In this document: one piece after another, positions 36,032 to 44,869 of the stretch
How the letters are laid out: each line of letters opens with the position of its first letter
Position numbering within the stretch: the first letter of the stretch is position 1
NCBI GenBank assembly: GCA_018401495.1
Contig: JAGYJX010000005.1
Coordinates: 558,001 to 622,000, forward strand
DNA: 64,000 nucleotides
Reading direction: 5' to 3'
Source: Rhodospirillaceae bacterium
Lineage (GTDB): Bacteria; Pseudomonadota; Alphaproteobacteria; Thalassobaculales; Thalassobaculaceae
Position numbers and translations under genes: made by a program
The notes under the pieces: generated by a model
Told to the model about the DNA's origin: nothing
The model's input: the letters and a program-made list of their open reading frames with translations, nothing else
Databases searched by the model: none

Positions 36032-36244
36032 TCAAAGGGCGGCCTCGTCGACCCCGAGCTGGATCAGGATGGCGCGCAGGGTGCCGCGAGGCAGGTCGGC
36101 CGAATGCACCGGAACGGTGGCCCGCCGATCGCCGAAGGTCACCATGGCGTGGCTGCCCTTGCCCTTGCTCCGGTCGACGGTCAACACAACACCGGTTCTA
36201 CGAGCAAGGCGGCGAAGACGGCGGATCAGATCGTTCGCATTCAC
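36032..36244 (-). CDS. hicA: HicA-type mRNA interferase toxin
   Basis: 70 residues from a GTG start: NANDLIRRLRRLARRTG, then DRSKGKGSHAMVTFGDRRAT, VPVHSADLPRGTLRAILIQL. The GKGSH box holds the catalytic histidine of the dsRBD-like HicA fold. It cleaves mRNA when not held by HicB. The order toxin-antitoxin on one strand is normal for this family. Confidence 0.85.
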   Translation of the reverse strand: MNANDLIRRLRRLARRTGVVLTVDRSKGKGSHAMVTFGDRRATVPVHSADLPRGTLRAILIQLGVDEAAL

Positions 36245-37152
36245 GCGAATAGAATACGCTCAAACGCTAACCGCGCAATCGTCGGCGTCGACTTCGTGAG
36301 GAACTGCCGGGTCCGGTTGGCGGCGCGTCGAAAGGCATGCACGATGGCACCTCTCATCCACGCCGCTGGCGGCGGAGCAACCCCGCCCACCCCTGCCCGA
36401 GGTCACACCCCATGAGCTTCGACTACGCACCGTTCCTGCGCGCCGACCTGCCGGCGCCGGCCGGCCGCTGGGGCGGCTTTCCGGCGTTCAACTTCGTCGG
36501 CGGCCACAACGACGCCGAGAACGTGCCGGTCGCCGCGCTGGCGGCGGCGGCGGCGGCGGTGCTGACCCGCGAGGGGCACACGCTGGCGACCTACGGCCTC
36601 GACAGCGGGCCGCAGGGCTACCGGGCGCTGCGCGAGGGCGTGGCGCGGCTGCCTGAAGCAGCGCCGAGCCTCGCCTGCTCGGCCGACGACGTGCTGGTGA
36701 CGTCGGGCTCGCTGCAGGCGCTCGACCTGATCAACGCCGCCTTCGTGGCGCCCGGCGACACGGTGATCCTGGAGGAGGCCTGTTATAGCGGGGCGATGAC
36801 CCGGCTCAAGAAGTGCGGTGCGCGCTACATCGGCGCCCCGCTCGACGGCGACGGCATCCGCATCGACGCCCTCGCCGGCATCCTCGACCGCCTGAAGGCC
36901 GAGGGCGTGCGCCCGAAATTCGTCTACACCATCCCGACCGTGCAGAACCCGACCGGCTCGGTGATGCCGGTCGAGCGCCGGGTCGCGCTGCTGCGGCTGG
37001 CCGCCGCGCACGGCATCCCGATCGTCGAGGACGACTGCTACGCCGACCTGATCTGGGACGGCGACCGGCCGCCGGCGATCAGGGCGCTGGAGGGCGGCGA
37101 CCGGGTCGTCTACTGCGGCTCGTTCTCCAAGTCGATCGCGCCGGCCCTGCGG

Positions 37153-38418
37153 CGCAGGGCTCCGAACTCGGGTTAACGGACTTTCGTGGTTGTGCGGGTC
37201 GTGATTCGCTGGGTCTCCCGATTTGCAGGAGATCCCATGACCCCGCAGGCGTTTGGAGAGAAGTCGCGCCTTGGCTCGCTACTGGAGCACTTCTCCCGGA
37301 TCGAGGACCCGCGCGAGCCGTGGCGGGTTGCGCATCCGCTGCCGGAAGTGCTGCTCCTGGTGGTGTGCGGCACGATCGCCGACTGCGATGACTATGACCA
37401 CATCGCGGCGTGGGGCGAGGCGCACCTGGAGTTCCTGCGCGAGTTGCTGCCCTTCGATCATGGTGTGCCCGGCGGTCGCTGGCTGACGCTGCTGATGAAC
37501 CGGATCGACCCTGAGCTGTTCTCGGCCTGCTTCACCGCCTGGGTGCGTGAGACCTGGCCGGACCGGCCGGACATCGTCGCCATCGACGGTAAGACTTCGC
37601 GGCGCAGCCACGACCGTAGCGCTGGCACGCCACCTCTGCACCTGGTGTCGGCCTTCGCCACCACCGCCCGCTTGGTCCTGGGCCAAGAGGCGGTCTCGGA
37701 TAAGTCCAATGAGACAACCGCCATTCCGATCCTGCTGGAGCGCTTGGCCATCAAGGATGGCCTCAAAGGCGCCATCGTCAGCATCGACGCCATTGCCTGC
37801 AACCCCACCATCGCCACCGCCATCAAGGACGCTGGCGCCGACTATCTGTTGGCCGTGAAGGCCAACCAGCCAACCCTGCGCGCCGAGGTCGAGGAGTACT
37901 TCGCCACCGCGCCACACGAGGCACTCGATACCGTCACCGATCTCGACAAGGGGCACGGGCGGATCGAGGAACGCACCGTCACCGTCAGCCGCGAGGCCGA
38001 CTGGCTCGAAGGCGACCGCCGCTTCCCGGGCGAACTCCGTCTCCCCGGCGTGACCGCGATCGTCAAGGTACGCTCGCGAACCGAACTCAAGGACCGCTGC
38101 CGAACCGATACCCGCTACTACATCTCCTCAGCATCCCTCACTGCTGAGGCTGCCGCCCAGGCCGTGCGCGGCCACTGGGGCATCGAGAACCGCCTACATT
38201 GGGTCCTCGATGTCGTGTTCGGCGACGACCAAGCCCGACTGCGAACCGGCCACGGAGCCAAAAACATGGCCGTCGTCAGACACTTCGCAATCAACCTCGT
38301 CCGCACCGCAACCGACAAGAAAACCCTCAAGCTCAGACGGAAGCTCGCCGGTTGGGATACCGGGTACCTCGCATCAATCCTCGGCGTCAAAGCGCGTTAA
38401 CCTGGATTCGGAGCCCTG
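37153..38418 (+). mobile_element. ISAs1-family insertion sequence
   Basis: Ends read CAGGGCTCCGAACTCGGGTT and the complement of CAGGGCTCCGAATCCAGGTT. GCCCTGCGG flanks both sides (37144-37152 and 38419-38427), a target duplication of at least 9 bp; two extra bases (CG) sit between it and the left inverted repeat. The size is about 1266 bp and the transposase is intact. Confidence 0.92.
37237..38400 (+). CDS. ISAs1-family transposase
   Basis: 387 residues from the ATG at 37237 (AGGAGAT upstream). It contains HPLPEVLLLVVCGTIADCDD, the DDE-type IVAIDGKTSRRS, GAIVSIDAIACNP, and HWGIENRLHWVLDVVFGDDQ near the C-terminus. The gene is full length and undamaged, so the insertion may be recent. Confidence 0.93.
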   Translation: MTPQAFGEKSRLGSLLEHFSRIEDPREPWRVAHPLPEVLLLVVCGTIADCDDYDHIAAWGEAHLEFLRELLPFDHGVPGGRWLTLLMNRIDPELFSACFTAWVRETWPDRPDIVAIDGKTSRRSHDRSAGTPPLHLVSAFATTARLVLGQEAVSDKSNETTAIPILLERLAIKDGLKGAIVSIDAIACNPTIATAIKDAGADYLLAVKANQPTLRAEVEEYFATAPHEALDTVTDLDKGHGRIEERTVTVSREADWLEGDRRFPGELRLPGVTAIVKVRSRTELKDRCRTDTRYYISSASLTAEAAAQAVRGHWGIENRLHWVLDVVFGDDQARLRTGHGAKNMAVVRHFAINLVRTATDKKTLKLRRKLAGWDTGYLASILGVKAR

Positions 38419-39058
38419 GCCCTGCGGGTCGGCTACATCGTCGCCGACTGGCCGGTGCTGAGCCGCCTGCTGGCGCTGAAGACCGACGGCGGCACCGGCG
38501 CGCTCGAGCAGATGGTGCTGGCCGAGTACCTCGCCGGCGGCTTCGACGCCCACGTGGCGGCGCTGGTCGGCACGCTGCGGGCCAAGTGCGCGGCGATGAT
38601 GGAGGCGGTCGACCGCGAGTTCGGCGCCGCCGCCGAGTTCACGGCGCCGAAGGGCGGCATCTTCCTGTGGGTCACCCTGCCCGAGGCGGTCGACACCGGC
38701 CGGCTGTTCAAGGCCGCCCAGGCCGAGGGCGTGGCGATCAACCCGGGATCCGAGTGGTCGGCCGACGCCGCCGCCGGCGCCCGCCGGCTGCGCCTGTGCT
38801 TCGCGCACCCGTCGGTGGAGACCATCCGCGAGGGCGTCGCCCGGCTGGCGGCGATCTGCCACCGCGAGTTCGGGGTGCCGGTGCGCAGCGGCAACGTCGG
38901 CCGCGGCGGCGCTTGATCGGCGGCGACGGCGGCAGGCTGGCCCCGCGTCGACTTAAGGAGGGGTAACAATCCGTTAAATAGTTGCGAATACGCTTGTCAT
39001 CACAAGTGGATCACAACGCTCTTCAGATCCGCTGATACGGTGCCCGACGGAGAGGCCG

Positions 39059-40880
39059 ATGGCGGTTATCCACAAGGAGCTTTCCGACTCCATCGACCAG
39101 CTTGTCGACAATCCCGACATCGTCGGCCTCTACCGCGACTGGACCAACGCCGAACGAGTGGGTCGTCTTCCCGCCTTCGAGCTGTTCGAGCCTGAAAGGC
39201 GCCCGGACTTGTCCGGGAACCTCATGGTCCTGGTATCCGACGGCGCGTCCTTGCGGTACGCCCACTATGGACGGCGGATCGCGCTGGCGACCGGATTCGA
39301 TGCATGACCGGCCGGCGCACCCTCGACTTCGGCGGCGACATCGGGGCCTTCGCCGAGCAGAAGTACCGCGCCGTGCTGGAGTCCGGCCGGCCGCTCTACG
39401 GAGTCGGCAGTTCCAGCCAGATGTCGGCGGTGGTCAGCTGGGAGCGGCTGATCCTGCCGGTCGAGCGGACCGACGGCGCCGCCGTCATCGTCTGCTACAG
39501 CGTCCCGCACGTCCGGAAAGCCGAGATCCTCGACGGGTTGATGGACGCCAGCATGGACGGCATCGTGGTGATGGAGCCGGTGGTCGGCAGCGGCCAGACG
39601 GTCGTCGACTTCCGCTACCTGATGGTCAACCGGCGCGCCGGCGTGATGCTCGCCCGCGATCCCGACACCCTGGTCGGCGGCCTCGCAGGGGAGGTGTTTC
39701 CCGAGGCCGCCGCGCGGATACCGGTGTACCGCCGGATCATGGAGGACGGGAAGCCGCGCCAGTTCGAACTTGAGACACGCCTGGACAACGAGGAGCGGGT
39801 GTTCCGGCTGTCGGCGGTGCGCGCCGGCGACAAGCTGGTGGTCACCCTGTCCGACATCACCGAGCTGCGCCGGATGATGGACCGGCTCGAACAGCAGCAG
39901 ACCGAGCTGCAATACGTCAACGACACCTTGCAGGAACAGGGCGCCAACCTGGTGTCGCTGATCGAGACGACGGAGCAGGCCCGCGCCGACGCCCTCGACG
40001 CCGAGCGCTTCGTCGCCGACCTCATGGAGGCGGTGCCGATACCGATCTTCCACTGGAAGCTGGACGGGTCGCTCAACCGCTGCAACCGGCATTACGCGGC
40101 GATCTACGGCAGCAGCCCGGCCGACATGCACGGCAAGAGGCCGGAAGACCTGCTGCCGTCGCCCGTGGCCGGTTTCCTGCGCGAGCAGAACGCCAGGCTG
40201 CTGAGCGGGCAGGACACGCATCAGACCTATGAGGGAAGCGTCGACACCGCGATCGACGGCCGCCGAAATTTCGTGGTCCACCGGGCGCTGATGCGCGACC
40301 CGACCGGTCAACCGACGGGCATCGCGGGCGCCATGCTCGACGTGACCGACGAGCACGTTCTCCGCGGGGAGCTGGAGCTGCTGGCGACCACCGATCCGTT
40401 GACCGGGCTGTTGAACCGCCGCGCGTTCATGCGGCGCCTGGAGGAGGAGCGGTCCCGCTACCTCCCGCTACGGCCGGGCCGGCTCGACCATCCTGATCGA
40501 CATCGATCATTTCAAGCGGGTCAACGACGCCTTGGGCCATGACGCCGGCGACCGGGTGCTGGTCGGGGTCGCGTCGCTGCTGCGGGAATCGTCGCGGGAC
40601 GGCGTCGACGCGGCGGCCCGTTACGGCGGCGAGGAATTCGCGATCCCTTCTGCCGGACACGACGCTCGAGGGCAGCGCGCAGATGGCCGAGCGTGTGCGG
40701 CGGCGACTTGAAACCCTGGCCTTCGATACGCCCTTCGGCCCGTATCGATGCACCGCGAGCTTCGGGGTGGCGGCGTTCGAGCCGGCCGACGATGTCGGCA
40801 CGCTGCTGAAGCGCGCCGACGAGGCGCTGTACCGCTCCAAGGACGCCGGGCGCAACCGGGTCACCGTCGCGTGCGTCTAG
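39059..40880 (+). CDS. PAS-PAS-GGDEF diguanylate cyclase (three frameshifts)
   Basis: The frames join into one protein of about 605 residues with shifts near 39302, 40468 and 40648. Segment 1 (residues 1-80, PERRPDLSGNLMVLVSDGAS) and the start of segment 2 (GRRTLDFGGDIGAFAEQKYR) form a PAS-type N-terminal sensor common in this group. Two more PAS units follow (ILDGLMDASMDGIVVMEPVV and FVADLMEAVPIPIFHWKLDG). The GGDEF domain has TTDPLTGLLNRRAFMRRLEE, IDIDHFKRVNDALGHDAGDR, the active site GGEEF and DEALYRSKDAGRN. It makes c-di-GMP. GGAGAG precedes the ATG. Confidence 0.8.
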
Positions 40881-40929
40881 CCTCCCGATCGATCGGTCGA
40901 CGCGCCCGGCGGTAGAACTCGACGGTCAC

Positions 40930-41445
40930 GGAGCGACGGTGTCGCTGCGGCCGGAGTGACGACAACGGGGGAAGTTTCGCGGCGCCGTGGCGCGGCTGTT
41001 GGCGGTCCGTGCCGGCCGGCTTGCCTGCAACCGCCCTCTTCCGCGACCACCCCTCCCCTGTCGTCATTCCGGACGCCCACGCGCCGCGTGGGCGAGCCGG
41101 AACCCACGGGGCGACGGGCGACGGCGGCGAGTCCGAGGCGGCGGGTGGGTCCCGGCTCGCGCTGCGCTTGGCCGGGATGACGACAATGGGGGAAACGGCG
41201 CCGTAGCGCGGCTGTCGAGGCCCGTCGCGGTCGGTCTGACCGAGGTCGCCCCTCCCATGCCGCCGTTCCGGTTCACCCCAGGGGCGCATGGCCAGCCGGC
41301 ACGCACCTCACCCATGTCGTCATTCCGGACGCCCACGCGGCGCGTGGGCGAGCCGGAACCCATTGGGCGACGGGCGACGGCGGCGAGTCCGAGGCGGCGG
41401 CTGGGTCCCGGCTCGCGCTGCGCTTGGCCGGGATGACGACGAGGT
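40930..41445. repeat. Pair of CGTCATTCCGG-bordered hairpin repeats
   Basis: Two units (about 41060-41186 and 41316-41440) each begin GTCATTCCGGACGCCCACGC, form a stem with GCGTGGGCGAGCCGG, and end with the inverted arm GGCCGGGATGACGAC. The about 60-bp middle (GGGCGACGGGCGACGGCGGC) is the same in both. No gene is supported between the cyclase stop and mazF; short ORFs here are repeat shadows. Confidence 0.85.
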
Positions 41446-41527
41446 GGGTGAGGCGCTTGTAGGACGGCACGCTCCACTCCGCCCGCGACCGCACCACCCG
41501 ACTGGCAGCGAGGTGCCTCCTCAAGGT

Positions 41528-41575
41528 CGGGTTGCCGGTGCGCGGCGGCAATGTCGGCCACGTCGGCGCCTGATC
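41528..41575 (+). pseudogene. Aminotransferase 3'-end fragment
   Basis: The stretch GCCGGTGCGCGGCGGCAATG continuing TCGGCCACGTCGGCGCCTGA reads PVRGGNVGHVGA and a stop, against PVRSGNVGRGGA and a stop at the end of the interrupted aminotransferase (38.87-38.92 kb). About 8 of 45 bases differ. The intervening cyclase and repeats therefore sit between two related gene ends. Confidence 0.65.
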
Positions 41576-41591
41576 GACGGAGGCCCGACCG

Positions 41592-41945
41592 CTATGCGTC
41601 GGCTTGCGCCCGCGGAGACACTGCCAGACCGAGAAACACCACGAGAGCCCGGTTCAGGCGGAGCACTTCCTCGTCATCCAGTCGTCCGAGACGCTCTCCT
41701 AATCTCGTCCGTGGCACGCTGACGATCTTGTCGATCATGAGCCGGCTCGGTCGCCGCAAGCCATTCCGCTCGCTCGGCTTGATCGGCAGTCGCATCAGCG
41801 GCGCGTCGGTTTCATCGCTCGTAAAGATACAAATGGTCACAGAAGCCGTGGCGTCGAAACGGTCGTCCTGAATGACCACCGCCGGACGGGGCTTTCCGGC
41901 GTAGCCCGTGCCTCCCGCAACCGTCCAGATCTCGCCCCGCCTCAT
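41592..41945 (-). CDS. MazF/PemK-type endoribonuclease toxin
   Basis: 117 residues starting MRRGEIWTVAGGTGYAGKPR with PAVVIQDDRFDATASVTICI and MIDKIVSVPRTRLGERLGRL. These are the MazF/PemK SH3-like fold signatures, with the conserved N-terminal GEIW and PRPAVV. It cleaves mRNA or tRNA at short motifs. Its start overlaps the antitoxin stop by 4 nt (ATGA). Confidence 0.9.
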   Translation of the reverse strand: MRRGEIWTVAGGTGYAGKPRPAVVIQDDRFDATASVTICIFTSDETDAPLMRLPIKPSERNGLRRPSRLMIDKIVSVPRTRLGERLGRLDDEEVLRLNRALVVFLGLAVSPRAQADA

Positions 41946-42175
41946 TCATCGCCCTCGCCCCAATCGGCGACCGAATCGACGAACGCCTGATCGTGACCAT
42001 TATCCGCTGCCGCGACCGCCAACGACTGGCGATGCGCCTCGGCCCGAAACTCGGGGGAGCGAACGTCGGGCACCCAAATCTGAATTGGCCTCAACCCGCG
42101 ACGACGCAGGCCGTCACGGTGCTGGCGGACCTTGTCGCGCGAGGGCTTGGAGGATGGGTTCGGAGCCACACGCAT
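41942..42175 (-). CDS. MazE-like antitoxin (DUF3018)
   Basis: 77 residues: KVRQHRDGLRRRGLRPIQIW then VPDVRSPEFRAEAHRQSLAV and the acidic tail DSVADWGEGDE. This is the DUF3018 antitoxin pattern (GLRPIQIWVPD). The first gene of a two-gene operon with mazF. A perfect palindrome 11 bp upstream of its start is probably the autoregulatory operator. Confidence 0.88.
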   Translation of the reverse strand: MRVAPNPSSKPSRDKVRQHRDGLRRRGLRPIQIWVPDVRSPEFRAEAHRQSLAVAAADNGHDQAFVDSVADWGEGDE

Positions 42176-42185
42176 CTCCGGCTAC

Positions 42186-42199
42186 AGTTACATGTAACT
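42186..42199. promoter_or_regulatory. Perfect 14-bp palindrome, probable antitoxin operator
   Basis: AGTTACATGTAACT lies 11-24 bp upstream of the MazE-like start codon. It is AT-rich in a GC-rich setting and perfectly symmetric, as expected for the operator through which a toxin-antitoxin complex represses its own promoter. Binding is inferred. Confidence 0.65.
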
Positions 42200-42240
42200 C
42201 TAGCATGGTTGGCGACCCACCGCCAGAAAACCCGCCCGCT

Positions 42241-43581
42241 TCAGCGTCCGCGCAGCGTCGACCAGAACCGCACCGGCTTGCCGACCGGCGCCCCCAGCAC
42301 CTCGTCGTCGCGCATCGCGACGTGGCCGCGCACCACGGTGGCGATCGGCCAGCCGGTGACCCGGGTGCCGGCGAACGGCGTCCAGCCGCACTTGCTGGCG
42401 ATCCACGAATCGGTGATCTCGCGCTCGGCCTTGAGGTCGACCAGCGCCAGGTCGGCGTCCCAGCCGAGGGCGATCCGGCCCTTGCCGGCGATGCCGTAGA
42501 TCCGGTGCGGGCCGTCCGAGGTCAGGTCGACCAGCCGCGCCAGCGACAGCCGGCCGCGGTGCATGTGGTCGAGCAGCAGCGGCAGCACGGTCTGCACGCC
42601 GGGCATGCCGGACGGGCTCGACGGGTAGGGCCGCGCCTTCTCCTCCAGGGTGTGCGGGGCGTGGTCGGAGCCGATCACGTCGATCACCCCGTCGGCGATC
42701 CCCCGCCACAGCGCGTCGCGGTGGCGCTCGCCGCGCACCGGCGGGTTCATCTGAGCGCGGGTGCCGAGCCGCTCGTAGCACTCGGGTGCCGCCATCGTCA
42801 GATGGTTCAGCGTGGTCTCGACGGTCGCGACGTCCTTGTGCCCGGCGAGGAACTCCAGCTCCTCGGCCGAGGTCACGTGCAGCACGTGCACCGGGCGCCC
42901 GGCCTCGTGCGCCAGGCGCACGATGCGCTTGGTGGCGCGCAGCGCCGTCTCCTCGTCGCGCCACAGCGGGTGGGCGCGCGGGTGCGCCGCCTCCTTGGCG
43001 ATGTGCTGGCGCTCCTTCAGGCGCTCCTCGTCCTCGGCGTGCACGGCGACGCGGCGGCGGCCGTTCGCCATGATGCGGGCCAGCAGCTCGTCCTTGTCGG
43101 CCAGCAGCGAGCCGGTGGAGGAGCCCATGAACACCTTGACGCCGGCGCAGCCGGGCAGCCGCTCCAGCTCGGCGAGGTCGGCGACGTTGTCCTCCGAGCC
43201 GCCGACGAAATAGGCGTGGTCGCACCAGGCGCGGCCGGCCGAGCGCGCCAGCTTGTCCTCGAGATCGGCCTTGCCGAGGGTCAGCGGCGAGGTGTTCGGC
43301 ATCTCGAAGATCGCGGTCACCCCGCCCATCACCGCCGCCTTGGTGCCGTGGGCGATGTCCTCCTTGTGCTCCAGGCCGGGCTCGCGGAAGTGCACCTGGG
43401 TGTCGATGACCCCGGGCAGGACGTGCAGGCCGCCGGCGTCCAGCGTGGTCGCCGCCTCGGCACCGGCGAGGTCGCCGAACGCCGCGATCCGGCCGTCCCG
43501 CACCCCGAGATCGGTCGCCACCGGACCGGACGGCGTCACCACCGTGCCGCCGCGCACCACCAGATCGAAACGCTCCGCCAT
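42241..43581 (-). CDS. Dihydroorotase / cyclic amidohydrolase
   Basis: 446 residues from the ATG at 43581 (GGAG upstream; an alternative ATG lies at 43596). The metal site begins GVIDTQVHFREPGLEHKEDI, followed by GVKVFMGSSTGSLL, VHAEDEERL, VLHVTSAEELEFL and GVIDVIGSDHAPHTLEEKAR. The pattern fits class I dihydroorotases, which close carbamoyl-aspartate to dihydroorotate in pyrimidine synthesis; a hydantoinase or allantoinase role is possible. No other pyrimidine gene is adjacent. Confidence 0.9.
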   Translation of the reverse strand: MAERFDLVVRGGTVVTPSGPVATDLGVRDGRIAAFGDLAGAEAATTLDAGGLHVLPGVIDTQVHFREPGLEHKEDIAHGTKAAVMGGVTAIFEMPNTSPLTLGKADLEDKLARSAGRAWCDHAYFVGGSEDNVADLAELERLPGCAGVKVFMGSSTGSLLADKDELLARIMANGRRRVAVHAEDEERLKERQHIAKEAAHPRAHPLWRDEETALRATKRIVRLAHEAGRPVHVLHVTSAEELEFLAGHKDVATVETTLNHLTMAAPECYERLGTRAQMNPPVRGERHRDALWRGIADGVIDVIGSDHAPHTLEEKARPYPSSPSGMPGVQTVLPLLLDHMHRGRLSLARLVDLTSDGPHRIYGIAGKGRIALGWDADLALVDLKAEREITDSWIASKCGWTPFAGTRVTGWPIATVVRGHVAMRDDEVLGAPVGKPVRFWSTLRGR

Positions 43582-43714
43582 CTCGTCCACTCCCATGCTC
43601 GAACTCCGGCGCAGCATAGCGGCGGCGGCGGCCGGGGCAACCGATCCCGGCGGTTGCGGCCGGCGCCGGGCCGGCTACTGTGGCGGGACCAACGGGAGGG
43701 GGCTCGGGGACGCC

Positions 43715-44869
43715 GTGAGCGAGCGCATCATGATCGCGGCCGGCCGGGCGGCCGCCCCGGGCGGGCCGTGGTCGTCGGCGCCGACGACCGCCCCCCGCCT
43801 CGGCTACGAGCCAGCCGGCTACTGGCGGCTGGTGAAGCTGCACGCCGTCAACACGCTGCTGGTCCTGGTCACGCTGTCGATCTGGCGGTTCTGGGCGGTG
43901 ACCCGGGTCCGGCAGGTGCTGTGGGCGCACACCCGCTTCGACGGCGAGCCGCTGGAATACACCGGCACCGGCATCGAGATCCTGGTCGGCTTTCTCAAGG
44001 TGGTGCTGCTGATCCTGCTGCCGATCGCGCTGGCGGTGACGGCGGTGCAGGTCGCTCTGCTCGACGCGGCGCCGGAAACGGCGGAGGTGCTCGACCTGAT
44101 CTACGTGCTCGGCCTGCTGTGGTTCGTGGCGCTCGGCCGGTATCTCAGCCTGCGCTACCGGACCTCGCGGACGCGCTGGCGGGGGATCCGCGGCCGGCTG
44201 GCCGGGGCGGTCGGCGGCTATCTCTGGCTGACGCTGTGGACCTCGGCCCTGACCGTCGCGACCGGGTCGCTGTTCAAGCCGTGGATGGACGCCCTGCGGA
44301 TCCGCTACGCCCTCGACGGCGCGCGCGCCGGCAGCCTGCCGGTCACCTGCCGGATCGCCGGCGGCGATCTGGTGTGGTCGTGGCTGATCGCGCTGCTGCT
44401 GTGGCCCTTCACCCTCGGGCTGTCGTTCTTCTGGTACCGGGCCCGCATCCACCGCGTGGTCGCCGATCGGACCACCGCCGGCCCGCTGCGCTTCGGCTTC
44501 ACCGCGTCCGGCTGGCAGCACGCCCGGTTGTGGATCGGCAACCTCGCGCTGCTGTTCGGCCCGGCCGTCCTGGCGGCGCTGTTCATCCTCCCGGCGGTGT
44601 TCCAGGCGATGAGCGCGGGCGTGCCGGGCGATCGCCCGTTCGGTCCGGCGGAGGTCGCCTCGGCGGCGATCCTGCCCGCCCTGCCGATCCTGGCGGCGGT
44701 CGTGGCCGCCTACGTCCTGCTGACGCCGGTCGTGTGGGAACGGCGGATCCGGTTCCTGTGCCGGCATCTCGTGGTGCTCGGCGTCGTCGACCTCGCCGCC
44801 GTCCGGCAGGCGGCCGACGACCCGACCACCGCCGGCGAGGGCCTGGCGGGCGATTTCGATGCCCTCTGA
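43715..44869 (+). CDS. DUF898 (YjgN-like) integral membrane protein
   Basis: 384 residues from a GTG start. The first helix region VKLHAVNTLLVLVTLSIWRF and the repeated RYRTSRTRWRGIRGRLAG and FTASGWQHARLWIGNLALLF are DUF898 signatures. About seven membrane segments are visible. Function unknown. It overlaps the next gene (M48 peptidase) by 11 nt, an association common for this family. Confidence 0.8.
   Translation: MSERIMIAAGRAAAPGGPWSSAPTTAPRLGYEPAGYWRLVKLHAVNTLLVLVTLSIWRFWAVTRVRQVLWAHTRFDGEPLEYTGTGIEILVGFLKVVLLILLPIALAVTAVQVALLDAAPETAEVLDLIYVLGLLWFVALGRYLSLRYRTSRTRWRGIRGRLAGAVGGYLWLTLWTSALTVATGSLFKPWMDALRIRYALDGARAGSLPVTCRIAGGDLVWSWLIALLLWPFTLGLSFFWYRARIHRVVADRTTAGPLRFGFTASGWQHARLWIGNLALLFGPAVLAALFILPAVFQAMSAGVPGDRPFGPAEVASAAILPALPILAAVVAAYVLLTPVVWERRIRFLCRHLVVLGVVDLAAVRQAADDPTTAGEGLAGDFDAL

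Larger units (their letters stand above)
36412..38916 (+). pseudogene. PLP-dependent aminotransferase (class I/II), interrupted by ISAs1
   Basis: The 5' part (36412-37152) runs from MSFDYAPFLRADLPAPAG to GSFSKSIAPALR; the PLP lysine is in FSKS near residue 239. The 3' part (38428-38916) continues VGYIVADWPVLSRLLALKTD to VRSGNVGRGGA and a stop. Joined through one copy of the 9-bp target repeat, they give about 409 residues, a normal class I/II aminotransferase of the 2-aminoadipate/MocR-like branch (TIPTVQNPTGSVMP). The insertion abolishes the enzyme. The 3' end is echoed at 41.53 kb. Confidence 0.9.
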
